A stretch of DNA of 41,239 bases from positions 1 through 41,239 of the forward strand of contig CBFFYP010000037.1 in NCBI GenBank assembly GCA_965646165.1, given 5' to 3'. The DNA comes from MGBC114844 sp910585855 (GTDB lineage: Bacteria; Bacillota; Clostridia; Lachnospirales; Lachnospiraceae). The notes under the pieces were generated by a model that saw nothing but the letters and a program-made list of their open reading frames with translations, ran no database searches and was not told where the DNA came from. This document shows, piece by piece, positions 1 through 8,739 of this stretch. The stretch's first letter is position 1. Each line of letters starts with the position of its first letter. The translations under genes were made by a program, and so were the position numbers.

Positions 1-45
1 TTTTTCCAAAGTCACTGCAGGCTGCCCACCGTTTTCGAATCTGGC
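1..45. repeat. 3' half of a hairpin repeat (family R1), cut by the window edge
   Basis: Bases 17-45 are the exact reverse complement of 41169-41197 at the other end of the window (29 nt). A full, more diverged copy with both arms lies at 17359-17463. Only the 3' arm is present here. No gene is seen. Confidence 0.75.
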
Positions 46-55
46 TGTTTCTTGA

Positions 56-499
56 CCCCGAAACAAAAAAAGAATCACATTCAAACTTTGCGGAAGACTT
101 GTTCTGCAATAAAAATCTCTAGCATAAATCAACTAACAGCGAGAGGCGGTTTGCTCCTGTCCTTTGACTGCGACTTCGGAGAACGGTTAGAAAGTCTTGG
201 GCTTCTGTGGAACTACCTAGAATTTTTTGCATATCCTGCTTCCATGCAGGGTATGCAAAAAAAGGGGCGTGTTTAGCCCGGATGACAGAGAAGAGGATGT
301 TTTATGGTTGGTAAAATCCTTCCTTACATCTGGTTCGTTTTGGTTATCATGAGGGCGAATTGCGCCCCGGTTCGTACGGTTGGATGAACCGAAATCAGAA
401 GCCCTAGACTTTCTTACCGTTTGGAGCGGAGCAAGCAAAGGATAGGAGCAAACCGCCTCTGGCGTCCGGTGAAAGCCAACTCTTTCCGGCAACATTCCT
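56..499. repeat. Large structured insertion inside the R1 repeat
   Basis: The flanks (41-55 and 500-520) match a contiguous stretch at 17460-17500, so about 444 nt appear inserted here. Inside, 142-207 pairs with 396-460: a near-perfect stem of about 65 bp with one internal loop. The enclosed region has smaller hairpins at about 224-260, 354-366 and 369-390. ORFs here are short and lie on the palindromes, so I read none as a gene. It could be a MITE-like element or a large structured RNA. No transposase or clear target duplication is visible. Confidence 0.6.
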
Positions 500-537
500 A
501 TCTCCAAAAACCTAATTAAATTATAATTATTTCATAG

Positions 538-566
538 TTGACAATCTATACTATAAATGTTATTAT
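538..566 (+). promoter_or_regulatory. Sigma-A promoter of the thrS T-box leader
   Basis: A perfect -35 TTGACA (538-543), a 17-nt spacer and a -10 TATTAT (561-566). Transcription would start near 573, just before the T-box stem I. Confidence 0.85.
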
Positions 567-572
567 ATTAAA

Positions 573-837
573 CAAGTTAGCATAAGAAAAAGCGATGACG
601 GAAACAAGTAATATATTAATTGCAAACAGAGAGAGCATCATTTGGTGGAAGATGTTTATGTAAATTATATATGAAAAACCATTCTTGAGCTGTAGTACTG
701 AAAGTAGATGTAAGTATTATCGTATACCTGCGTTAAAGGTTGGGATTTGATAGAATCTGAAGTAAAAAATTAAGGTGGAACCGTGCAATATGCACCCTTA
801 CGGATATAGTATAAGTATCTTTAAGGGTGCTTTTCTT
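573..837 (+). promoter_or_regulatory. Threonine T-box leader
   Basis: The leader senses uncharged tRNA and controls thrS by antitermination. The stem I sequence near 595-625 has the usual GATGACGGAAACAAGTAAT form. The specifier region reads ACC (678-680), a threonine codon, just before ATTCTTGAGCT. The T-box core TGGAACCG is at 776-783. The terminator hairpin spans 792-830 with arms GCACCCTTA and TAAGGGTGC, then TTTTCTT. The specifier agrees with the downstream gene, which supports both calls. Confidence 0.92.
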
Positions 838-878
838 ATGCTAATCAAAATATCTTATTTAAGAAAGGAAATAATAAA

Positions 879-2636
879 ATGAAAATTAAAATGAAAGATG
901 GTTCCATCAAAGAAGCTGACTTTGAAGAAGAACTGGGAAAAAATGCATTCTGGCATACCACGTCACATATTTTGGCACAGGCAATAAAAAGACTGTATCC
1001 AACAACAAAATGTGCAATTGGTCCATCTATTGCAGAGGGTTTCTATTATGATTTTGACTTTGACTTTCGTTTTTCGGAAGAACACTTTACGGAAATAGAA
1101 GCACAAATGGAAAAAATTGTAAAAGAAAATTTGCAGCTTAAACACTTTACAACAGATCGGAAAAAAGCAATACAAATTATGGAAAAAAGAGAGGAAACAT
1201 ATAAGGTTGAAATGCTAAATGATCTGCCCGAAAATGAGGAAATCAGTTTTTACCAGCAGGGAGAATACTTAGAAATGTGTTCTGGTCCTCATGTAGCATA
1301 CACTAATGTAATTAAAGCGTTTAAACTATTGTCTGTTGCAGGTGCATATTGGCGTGGTGATGAAAAAAACAAGATGCTTACTAGAATTTATGGCATATCC
1401 TTTCCAAGTAAAGATATGTTAAAAGAATATTTAAACCGATTAGAAGAAGCCAAAAAAAGAGATCATAGAAAATTAGGAAAAGAATTAGGCTTATTTGCAC
1501 TATTTGAAGAAGGACCAGGATTTCCCTTTTTTCTTCCAAAGGGACTGATATTAAAAAATTTACTGATTGATTATTGGAGAAAACTGCATATACGAGAGGG
1601 ATATACAGAAATATCCACTCCAATCATATTAAATCGTCAGCTTTGGGAAACATCTGGACATTGGGAACATTACAAAGATAAAATGTATACAACTTTAATT
1701 GATGGAGCTGATTTTGCCATAAAACCAATGAGTTGTCCAGGTGCTATGCTTGTATATAAAATGGAATCCCACTCTTATCGTGAATTTCCTATGCGTATCA
1801 GTGAATTGGGATTAATACACAGAAATGAAAAATCAGGTACTCTGCATGGTCTTATGCGTGTTCGCTGCTGTACACAGGACGATGCCCATATCTTTATAAC
1901 ACCAGAGCAAATACAAGATGAGATAAAAGGCATTGTTCATCTAATAGATGAAGTATACTCAAATTTTGGATTTAAATATCATGTAGAATTATCTACAAGA
2001 CCAAAAAATTCCATCGGAAATGATGAAGACTGGGAAATGGCAACAAATGGTTTAAAAAATGCATTAGATAGCTTAAAATTGCCATATATTATAAATGATG
2101 GAGATGGAGCATTTTATGGTCCAAAAATTGATTTCCATTTAGAAGACTCTATCGGAAGGACATGGCAATGTGGAACAATTCAATTAGATTTTCAATTACC
2201 ACAGTGCTTTGAAGCAGAGTATATCGGAAAAGATGGAAATAAACATCGTCCAATCATGATACACAGAGTTGTATTTGGTTCTATTGAAAGATTTATAGGT
2301 ATCTTAATTGAACACTTTGCCGGAAAATTTCCATTATGGCTTTCACCGATACAAGTAAAAATACTATCTATTTCGGATAAATACATTGATTATGCAAAAA
2401 AAATTGAAATGACCTTAAAAAAAGAAGGATTCCGTTGTGAAGTAGACGGAAGATCTGAAAAAATAGGCTATAAAATAAGAACTGCACAACTAGAAAAGAC
2501 ACCTTATATGCTTATAATTGGTGAAAAAGAAGTAAAAGCTAACCATGTTTCTGTTCGTAAGAGAGATGACGGCGATTTAGGAAATATGTCAATAAAACAA
2601 TTACTAGAAATTCTTCACAAAGAAAACATCTCTTAA
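879..2636 (+). CDS. thrS: Threonyl-tRNA synthetase lacking the TGS domain
   Basis: Charges tRNA-Thr in the cytoplasm. The protein is 585 aa against about 640 for the common form. Only about 20 residues precede the editing domain, so the N-terminal TGS domain is missing. The editing domain keeps its metal-type motif HTTSH near residues 26-30 and CSGPH near 135. The class II catalytic core follows, with motif 2 in the RVRCCTQDDAHIF region and motif 3 around GSIERFIGILIEHF. The C-terminal anticodon-binding domain (about 490-585) is present. An AAGAAAGGA ribosome site precedes the ATG. Regulation is by the T-box upstream. TGS-less ThrRS may be a secondary or inducible copy, but no second thrS is in the window to compare. 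Confidence 0.95.
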   Translation: MKIKMKDGSIKEADFEEELGKNAFWHTTSHILAQAIKRLYPTTKCAIGPSIAEGFYYDFDFDFRFSEEHFTEIEAQMEKIVKENLQLKHFTTDRKKAIQIMEKREETYKVEMLNDLPENEEISFYQQGEYLEMCSGPHVAYTNVIKAFKLLSVAGAYWRGDEKNKMLTRIYGISFPSKDMLKEYLNRLEEAKKRDHRKLGKELGLFALFEEGPGFPFFLPKGLILKNLLIDYWRKLHIREGYTEISTPIILNRQLWETSGHWEHYKDKMYTTLIDGADFAIKPMSCPGAMLVYKMESHSYREFPMRISELGLIHRNEKSGTLHGLMRVRCCTQDDAHIFITPEQIQDEIKGIVHLIDEVYSNFGFKYHVELSTRPKNSIGNDEDWEMATNGLKNALDSLKLPYIINDGDGAFYGPKIDFHLEDSIGRTWQCGTIQLDFQLPQCFEAEYIGKDGNKHRPIMIHRVVFGSIERFIGILIEHFAGKFPLWLSPIQVKILSISDKYIDYAKKIEMTLKKEGFRCEVDGRSEKIGYKIRTAQLEKTPYMLIIGEKEVKANHVSVRKRDDGDLGNMSIKQLLEILHKENIS

Positions 2637-2654
2637 CCTTATCCATAAGTTTAA

Positions 2655-2701
2655 AAGGACACCAAAACCGGAAGAAATCTTCCTTCCGATTTTGGCGTCC
2701 T
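2655..2701. terminator. Bidirectional terminator between thrS and the HIT gene
   Basis: A long stem with arms AGGACACCAAAACCGGAAG and CTTCCGATTTTGGCGTCCT. It sits between converging genes. The minus-strand side ends in TTTT, so it best serves the HIT gene; the plus side has no good U-tract. Confidence 0.75.
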
Positions 2702-2733
2702 CCCACAACAAAATTAAAATAACCAATCTCCCT

Positions 2734-3141
2734 TTACTTTAAAATCTCTTCCATAACTTCATCTAAACTATAATCCGGTTCGTTTCCTCCCTCCATTCCA
2801 AGCCTTACCCCATCTTCCTTATATCTAGGAATCAAATGCATATGAAAATGAAATACACTCTGCCCAGCTGCACTTCCATTGTTCTGCAAAATATTCATTC
2901 CGTCTGCCTTTAATGCTACTGCCATCTTTGCTCCAAATTGCTTTGCCAAGCGATAAGCCTTTCCCGCTGTTTCTTCATCCAGCTCAAATACATCCCTAGC
3001 ATGTTTCTTTGGAAGAATTAAAGCATGTCCTCTTGTCAAAGGACCGGCATCTAAAATAATTCGAAACTCTTCATCCTCATACAAAGTTCTCGTTGGAATC
3101 TCACCATTTGCCAATTTACAAAAAATACAATTATCACCCAT
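2734..3141 (-). CDS. HIT family (histidine triad) nucleotide hydrolase
   Basis: A 135-aa cytoplasmic protein of the HIT superfamily, most like the HinT/Hit branch that cleaves nucleoside phosphoramidates or adenylated compounds. The active-site triad FHFHMHLIPRY is near residues 97-107. The N-terminal CIFCKLANGEIPT region is typical, with two cysteines spaced as in zinc-binding HIT proteins. AGAGGGACT precedes the ATG. It converges on thrS and shares the hairpin between them. The exact substrate cannot be read from sequence. Confidence 0.93.
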   Translation of the reverse strand: MGDNCIFCKLANGEIPTRTLYEDEEFRIILDAGPLTRGHALILPKKHARDVFELDEETAGKAYRLAKQFGAKMAVALKADGMNILQNNGSAAGQSVFHFHMHLIPRYKEDGVRLGMEGGNEPDYSLDEVMEEILK

Positions 3142-3500
3142 AGTCCCTCTACTGCTAAAAACATATACAAAAATATATATATTTTATCTCATTAGCTTTT
3201 CCTTTCCTAAATTTTTTAATCTCAATCATCAAAACCTAACTACTTCACTCCGACCGCCCACTTCTTATCAGATAATTCACAAGAAATAAACAGCCGGAAT
3301 ACAACCAATTTCTTCCAATAAACAAAGTAATCCTACTTATATTTTAATCCCAAATCTCCTATTGTGCAATCCATTTTTTCAAAACAACAAACACCATTTT
3401 TCTACAAAACCAGACATTTTGTCGAATCTTGTAAATTATTAATTCTTGTTGCTTGCAATTTTTCATATTAAACTTAACAGTGTTTAAGGAGGGTTTGCAT

Positions 3501-4277
3501 ATGATAAAAACAAAAAATACGTCTATTCAATTTCTGCCGTCAAAAGACAATACTTACGAAAAACGCTATAATAATCTTCAGGCAGAACAAACAAAGATTC
3601 TTTCAAGAATCTCACATGATTTATTAAATTCATTAACGCTATTAAATAGTTCCTATCAGTTTATTGAGGCACAGCATCCAGAAGCAGCAGATTTTAAATA
3701 TTGGTCTGATCTAAAGTCCGATACCACTTATATCCAGCACTATCTGACCAGCCTGTCCAAATATAACAAAGCAAATGTACTGCGGACACGACCATGCGAT
3801 CTTATAAAAATTCTTGAAAAGGCAATTCAAAGTTGTTCCGCACAGTATCCTGACTTAACAAAATTTCTGTCATTTCAAAACAGATTTTCCTCTCTGCCCT
3901 ATTACGGAGATGATATGCGGCTGACAGAAGCAATTTTACAAATCCTGCTCAATGCCTTTGAAGCAGTCAACGAAAAGAAAAAGAAAGCAAAAGAAAAAAT
4001 TAAGATCTTTTTTCAAAACACAAACGACTTCTATAATATCTGTATTCAAGACAATGCAGATGGAATTCAAGCATCTTCTCTTTCGTATTTATGTGAACCA
4101 TTCTTTACAGAAAAAGTTCAGCATGTTGGATTAGGGCTACCGATTTGCAGCCGTATCCTTTATGCTCACAATGGTCACTTAAATATTGACAGCAAAATAG
4201 GCAGAGGAACTACCGTTACTCTCTGCCTGCCGGTTACGAAAAAGGAAATGTTTGATCAAACTGACGAAGCATACTAA
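3501..4277 (+). CDS. Soluble sensor-type histidine kinase (orphan)
   Basis: A 258-aa cytoplasmic kinase core. The HisKA-like phosphoacceptor is in SRISHDLLNSLT near residue 39. A HATPase domain follows with an N-box around ILLNAFEAV, a G1-like DNADGI and a G2-like VGLGLPI. No membrane segment or sensor domain is seen, so input must come from a partner. I chose ATG 3501 because AAGGAGGG lies 7 nt upstream; a longer frame from 3453 lacks a site. No response regulator is adjacent. Its 3' end overlaps the converging gene by 44 nt. Target unknown. Confidence 0.85.
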   Translation: MIKTKNTSIQFLPSKDNTYEKRYNNLQAEQTKILSRISHDLLNSLTLLNSSYQFIEAQHPEAADFKYWSDLKSDTTYIQHYLTSLSKYNKANVLRTRPCDLIKILEKAIQSCSAQYPDLTKFLSFQNRFSSLPYYGDDMRLTEAILQILLNAFEAVNEKKKKAKEKIKIFFQNTNDFYNICIQDNADGIQASSLSYLCEPFFTEKVQHVGLGLPICSRILYAHNGHLNIDSKIGRGTTVTLCLPVTKKEMFDQTDEAY

Positions 4278-5223
4278 AATCGCCCTTTGCGGTCATATCA
4301 CCTTTCATAAAAGCTGCCTGAAAGCTGGAACGTCCTGCTATGATATCTTCTAAAATATTGCAGCTTAAACGAATTGTCATATCAGGATTTTCCAGTTTTC
4401 CATAGCTGCACTCCAATTCCTCTGTTTTCATATTCAGCAAAATAAACTTCTTTTTATCCAGCAGTTCTAATTGACAACTTGCATGAAGTCCTGCCTTTTT
4501 ATTATAAACTCTTTTAAAATCCTCTAAATACGGTTTTTCAACATCTATTTTATTACTTTCAATCATATTTTTATAAAATCCGGCAAGTTCCTCAATATCT
4601 GCCTTTTGTTTCTTTACATAGACATCATTAGAGGCATATTTTGACAACTGTTCACTTTCCTGCGGCGTAAAGTCCATACTTTCTTTTAATATATTCTGTT
4701 TAATCGCATAAGTACTGCTTGGCAAAACCTTCATTTTCTGTGAGATACTTCTATAAAGATCCTCTGCCTGTTTTTCTATAATCCCCTTATAATCTTTATT
4801 CAGTTCAAATGTAATTTCATCTTCAACATAGGCACAAATCCCCTTTGTACTCTTTCCTCCTAACATCTCCCATGCATTTACCAAAGAAAGCTGTGCTTCT
4901 CGTTCTCCATAAGTCGTTGACATTACAACCGGAATCATATAAATATTGCTGATTTTTTCTTTATCTCCATAAAACCAACAGGAATCCAAAAATACCTGCA
5001 TCCAGCCATTCATTCCCAGCCACTCTACCGTAGTTGCCAGCACCACACCGTCTGCTTCCTTCAATGTCTGCGGCAGTGCAGTAACACCGTTTTTAATTTC
5101 GTGCAGATTATATCGGGTGACATGAACACGAAGTTCCTCTAATACTTCTTCTATCGTATTCAATACATACAGGGTTGGATCATCCACCATCCCTCGTCCT
5201 CCATAATAAATATTAACATTCAT
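4234..5223 (-). CDS. Flavodoxin/FMN-reductase-fold protein with SCP2-like C-terminus
   Basis: A 329-aa protein. Residues 1 to about 170 look like a flavodoxin-like NAD(P)H-dependent reductase fold: an early NIYYGGRG strand/loop, then ADGVVLATTVEWLGMNGWM and an IPVVMSTTYGERE strand. The C-terminal 100 residues, with cysteine/leucine-rich strands and DIIAGRSSFQAAFMKGDMTA, resemble an SCP2 lipid-carrier domain. I chose ATG 5223, which overlaps the rhomboid stop and follows AGAAGGGGCG; the longer frame from 5274 runs inside the rhomboid gene. It is translationally coupled to the rhomboid protease. Substrate and cofactor are inferred from fold only. Confidence 0.72.
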   Translation of the reverse strand: MNVNIYYGGRGMVDDPTLYVLNTIEEVLEELRVHVTRYNLHEIKNGVTALPQTLKEADGVVLATTVEWLGMNGWMQVFLDSCWFYGDKEKISNIYMIPVVMSTTYGEREAQLSLVNAWEMLGGKSTKGICAYVEDEITFELNKDYKGIIEKQAEDLYRSISQKMKVLPSSTYAIKQNILKESMDFTPQESEQLSKYASNDVYVKKQKADIEELAGFYKNMIESNKIDVEKPYLEDFKRVYNKKAGLHASCQLELLDKKKFILLNMKTEELECSYGKLENPDMTIRLSCNILEDIIAGRSSFQAAFMKGDMTAKGDFSMLRQFDQTFPFS

Positions 5224-6232
5224 CCACTTCGCCCCTTCTCTCTTGATAAAACAATATCGCCAGCAAAACTCCAATAATCAGCCCACCAATATGGGCGGCA
5301 TTATCAATACCCGGCGTTGTAATTCCTGTATATAAAATATAAACAATCAAAATCCCTAACCGAAAAATTGTCATATCCTCCAGCCTTCCACGATTTTTTG
5401 CCACTACATAAAACAATGCTCCAATCACACCAAAAATTGCACCGGAAGCACCTGCTGCAACGGCATAACTGGCTGTTACAAAATTATAGAGAAAAGAACA
5501 CATAGAAGCACCCAGTCCGCTTATTAAATAAATTAAAATATATTTTCCTCTTCCCACTGCCCGTTCCAAATTATCTCCTAAAAGCAAAAGAGAAAACATA
5601 TTACTTGACAGATGCTCAAATCCAAAATGCAGCCACATTGCCGTAAATAAGCGATACATCTGTCCTCTTTCTATTATATATGGCACATACATTGCTCCAT
5701 GTTCCACCATATAATAGGCACTCTGTGTGTTTCCTCTTGCTTCCAGCCAGAAAAAAATCAATACATTTATAATTACAATACAAGTATTGCATAACGAAAC
5801 ATATCGGTTTTTCTTTTTAGGCGGCTTTTGTACAGGTGATTCTGCAAGCATCCTCTCAAAATACTCTCGTATTCCCATAAAATCAGGGGGCTGATTTTCA
5901 TAAATCATCAATCGATTGCAAAGTGTATCAACAATCCAAACGGCTTCTCCAAACTCAGCAAATTCCTTTGCCTTTTTTATATCTGCAGTAAAGATTACAG
6001 ATAATATATCAACCCGAAAAAAACCTCTATTAAAAAATTCCTCTTGAATCTGTCTAATAATTTTCTGATAAGAATATCTATCAAAAAGTATCTTTTCTCT
6101 TGCATCACATACATGAAATATATAAACTTTATCTGAATATATCTGATAAAACATTCTCATCTTAGGTATATTAGACTCAATTCGGCTAAATTGAGCATTT
6201 TCTAACATACTCTCAAAACGCTGCACAACCAT
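5213..6232 (-). CDS. Rhomboid family intramembrane serine protease
   Basis: A 339-aa membrane protease. Residues 1 to about 155 form a soluble N-terminal region of unknown function. Six or so membrane segments follow. The conserved HxxxN-type motif appears in HFGFEHLSSNMFS, the catalytic serine in GASGAIFGVIGA, and the catalytic histidine in AAHIGGLIIG. These are the expected Ser-His dyad residues. AGAGAGGAAAAG precedes the ATG. It has its own promoter (6318-6346) and overlaps the flavodoxin-like gene downstream, so the pair forms a two-gene operon. Confidence 0.93.
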   Translation of the reverse strand: MVVQRFESMLENAQFSRIESNIPKMRMFYQIYSDKVYIFHVCDAREKILFDRYSYQKIIRQIQEEFFNRGFFRVDILSVIFTADIKKAKEFAEFGEAVWIVDTLCNRLMIYENQPPDFMGIREYFERMLAESPVQKPPKKKNRYVSLCNTCIVIINVLIFFWLEARGNTQSAYYMVEHGAMYVPYIIERGQMYRLFTAMWLHFGFEHLSSNMFSLLLLGDNLERAVGRGKYILIYLISGLGASMCSFLYNFVTASYAVAAGASGAIFGVIGALFYVVAKNRGRLEDMTIFRLGILIVYILYTGITTPGIDNAAHIGGLIIGVLLAILFYQERRGEVDEC

Positions 6233-6317
6233 GTACTTTTCCTCTCTTCATTTGACATTTTCCGTTCTAATCAGCTTGGTTTCTTAAAATTCAAAAACTA
6301 AATCATTTCTTTAATCA

Positions 6318-6346
6318 ACCTTACCATGTCTGAACTTTTATGTCAA
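6318..6346 (-). promoter_or_regulatory. Promoter of the rhomboid operon
   Basis: On the minus strand, TTGACA (6341-6346), a 17-nt spacer and TAAGGT (6318-6323). The -35 is perfect and the -10 is weak. It separates the rhomboid pair from the Tad operon that ends at 6351. Confidence 0.6.
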
Positions 6347-6350
6347 CGCT

Positions 6351-7826
6351 TTACCGAAAAATGTAATGAAGGATTCCAAGTATAATTTCACTTTCTAAAG
6401 GAAGTTCTGCCGTTTCATTTGGAGTCAGACGCCTTCCGTTGACAACTACTCCATTTGTAGAATTTCTATCTGTAATGGTATAACCATCCGCCTCCTTTTG
6501 AATACTACAGTGAATACGGCTAATTCCTTCATGTACAATTACTGCCTGATTAAAAGAAGGCATTTTTCCAATTGAGCAGGGATATTCCATTATTTCAATC
6601 GACGGATATTCTTCCTGACAAGAAAAAAGTATTCTATGTTCTTCCTCTGCACGATAGCTAAGCAGCACTGTCTTTCCATATTCCTTTTCCTGCACATCCT
6701 GCATCTGACAAAAACTCTGTTCTATGTATAAATCTGAATTTTGTTCTTTATACAAATCTTGCTTTCTAGATAAATCTTGTTTTTTAGATTGGTTTTGTTC
6801 TTTATATTGATGATTATTTTCTATCTTATCCTTCTGCCTGTTTTGATCAAAGGAATATTGTATCTCTTTTGTCACTAATTTTGTCTTTTCTTTCCATCGT
6901 TTTTTTATTACTGCCCAAACAATAAACACTACTGCTGATACACCTGCTCCAAACGCAGGAAAACAAATAGAAGGTATATTCTTAAGTATATCAAATCCAT
7001 AAAATATCCCTTCCTCTGCAACCAGCCAAAGCCCTCCTGTTAGTAAAAAACCGCCTCCCACTATATAGCAGGAAATCCTCTTTGCCTTTTCAGCATCAAA
7101 ACTGCTCTCTTCTGCCTCTTCCTCCATTACCTCATTTTGAATCTGGAGTTCTGCTGCCAAACGAATTCCTAAATTATGCTGTTTATTTATTTCTGTCAAA
7201 AACTCTTCTTTTTTTCCTGTTTCTGCTACTTCCAATACCTCTTTTTTTATTTCTATCTTTTTATCTGCTTCTATCTCTTGTCTTTCTGTTTTAAAAAGAC
7301 AATTTTCTATCTTAGCAAATGTAAAATTTTCCTGCATTGCCGCCTGATAGCAGGCATAAGCAAGTGTAACCGCTTCCTTATCTTGATAATTTACATATTC
7401 AATTATAAACTGCAAAAGTTTTCGAATTTTTTCCGAAAACTTTTTTCCCTCTTCTTCGAAATAGCAAAATTGTAAATTCCATTCCGGCAGTGTAGTATAA
7501 ATCAATTCTTCCGATAAACAAATTCCATCTGGCTCTAACATATACTCATGAAATTGCTTCAAAATCTCTCCTATGGTCTTTATTAAAAGACGAATTTTCG
7601 GTACATCCAAACTTCCCTTTTTCACAATACTACCCAAAGAATGTTTGGAAGAAATATCATAATAATATTCTTTATATCCATTGATTCGTTCTATCCTTAC
7701 GGAAAGCAGCCCTTTAATTTCATTTTGAAGCAGCATGCGATCAGCCATTTTTTCCTCTTTTTGTTCTGTACAAAGAACTAAATAATTTGCTTTTTCACTA
7801 TGCTCAAATCTACTTATCATATCCAT
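6351..7826 (-). CDS. DUF6382/FHA domain protein of the Tad locus
   Basis: A 491-aa protein and last gene of the Tad operon. Residues 1 to about 190 match the DUF6382 type of domain common in Clostridial Tad loci. Two membrane segments lie at about 252-270 and 286-307. A Lys/Gln-rich, repetitive linker follows (about 310-375). The C-terminal 90 residues form an FHA phosphothreonine-binding domain, with SRIHCSI and DRNSTNGVVVNGRRL. It may tie pilus assembly to a Ser/Thr kinase signal, but no such kinase is in the window. The start (7826 or 7820) overlaps the preceding gene's stop, so translation is coupled. Confidence 0.85.
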   Translation of the reverse strand: MDMISRFEHSEKANYLVLCTEQKEEKMADRMLLQNEIKGLLSVRIERINGYKEYYYDISSKHSLGSIVKKGSLDVPKIRLLIKTIGEILKQFHEYMLEPDGICLSEELIYTTLPEWNLQFCYFEEEGKKFSEKIRKLLQFIIEYVNYQDKEAVTLAYACYQAAMQENFTFAKIENCLFKTERQEIEADKKIEIKKEVLEVAETGKKEEFLTEINKQHNLGIRLAAELQIQNEVMEEEAEESSFDAEKAKRISCYIVGGGFLLTGGLWLVAEEGIFYGFDILKNIPSICFPAFGAGVSAVVFIVWAVIKKRWKEKTKLVTKEIQYSFDQNRQKDKIENNHQYKEQNQSKKQDLSRKQDLYKEQNSDLYIEQSFCQMQDVQEKEYGKTVLLSYRAEEEHRILFSCQEEYPSIEIMEYPCSIGKMPSFNQAVIVHEGISRIHCSIQKEADGYTITDRNSTNGVVVNGRRLTPNETAELPLESEIILGILHYIFR

Positions 7827-8283
7827 CCCCCATCTGTGTTAATTCCTCTTTTACTATCTCCGCCGCAGTCCGTATCCGACGTATCCTGCGAATAAAATTC
7901 GGTGTATCTAATTCCTCACAAATCGCTTCTGAATATTCTTTTTCTTCTATAGATACTAATTTTTTCTTTTCTTTTAAATCAACAAAAATTCTTCTCTCTT
8001 TTCCATCAATAATCCCCCTTGATATTCTTTCTTGTGCATATTCAAAAAGTTCTTCTTCAAAGGGACGAATACATCGAATTGTCCCTGTATCTTCTATTTC
8101 TCCGCCATGCACTGCTTCTAATACAGTTTCATAACATACTGCTTTTTGTACTGCAACATCATGTGCATAAAATGTCAAAAACAGCAAAAATACAAAAACA
8201 AAAAATATAATCGGAAAAACCAGTGACGCTTCTACTGTATAAGAAGCCCTCCATTTACCCCCTATTTTTCTCCATACTTTCAT
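7810..8283 (-). CDS. TadE-like minor pilin, short form
   Basis: A 157-aa protein. After a basic start comes SYTVEASLVFPIIFF, the TadE/pseudopilin signature with a Glu five residues into a single membrane helix (about 12-38). The rest is a soluble extracytoplasmic domain without a known motif. I chose ATG 8283 because it forms an ATGA overlap with the peptidase stop and has AGAGAGG upstream; the longer frame lies inside the peptidase gene. It is expected to be processed by one of the two local prepilin peptidases. Confidence 0.82.
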   Translation of the reverse strand: MKVWRKIGGKWRASYTVEASLVFPIIFFVFVFLLFLTFYAHDVAVQKAVCYETVLEAVHGGEIEDTGTIRCIRPFEEELFEYAQERISRGIIDGKERRIFVDLKEKKKLVSIEEKEYSEAICEELDTPNFIRRIRRIRTAAEIVKEELTQMGDGYDK

Positions 8284-8708
8284 ATAAAAAACCTCTCTAT
8301 AAAGCAGGCTGCCCATAAAAAGGGAACAAATGGAACTTCTGTTTTCCTTCCTGCTTTTCGAAATACTACCAACCCTCCGCAAAATATACTGCATAAAAAC
8401 ACTCCCAGCAGCAATATAATAAATGTTTTTCTGCTTCCCAGCCAAAGCCCCGTAACCAAAATCACAGCACCATCTCCGATTCCAATCTGCCAGCCAGACA
8501 GCCAGCCTATTACTAAAAGAACTAATCCGGGCAAAAGTGAGAATCCCCACTCTTGTAAAGCAATTTTCCCAATCAAACTTCTTCCCAATATAGCAAAAAT
8601 TCCTGTCAGAAAAAGAATTTTCTTACTTACACTCATCTCTTTTTTATCCTGCCATGCCAAAATTCCTAAAACCCCCAAAAACACAGTTTCAAATATTTCC
8701 GCTGCCAT
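8280..8708 (-). CDS. Second A24-family prepilin peptidase (TadV-like)
   Basis: A 142-aa hydrophobic protein with several membrane helices. It keeps the GxGD aspartate protease motif as GIGDGAVILVTGLWLG near residues 76-91. A first Asp lies in the WQDKKEMSVSKKILF loop near residue 21. It is clearly different from the peptidase at the operon's start and more diverged from the family. It couples to the TadE-like gene by ATGA, suggesting that it may process that minor pilin specifically. Confidence 0.8.
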   Translation of the reverse strand: MAAEIFETVFLGVLGILAWQDKKEMSVSKKILFLTGIFAILGRSLIGKIALQEWGFSLLPGLVLLVIGWLSGWQIGIGDGAVILVTGLWLGSRKTFIILLLGVFLCSIFCGGLVVFRKAGRKTEVPFVPFLWAACFIERFFI

Positions 8709-8739
8709 TTTACCGCCGCTCCTTTTTTGCCTGCTCTGT

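Noticed and set aside
217..507. 96-residue minus-strand open frame in the first 0.5 kb
   Set aside because: It lies on the long inverted repeat and hairpins, has no ribosome site and no recognisable domain.
7082..7475. Overlapping plus-strand frames within the FHA gene and similar frames opposite other minus-strand genes
   Set aside because: They are rich in Phe, Leu and Ser as expected of antisense of A/T-rich coding DNA, and lack ribosome sites.
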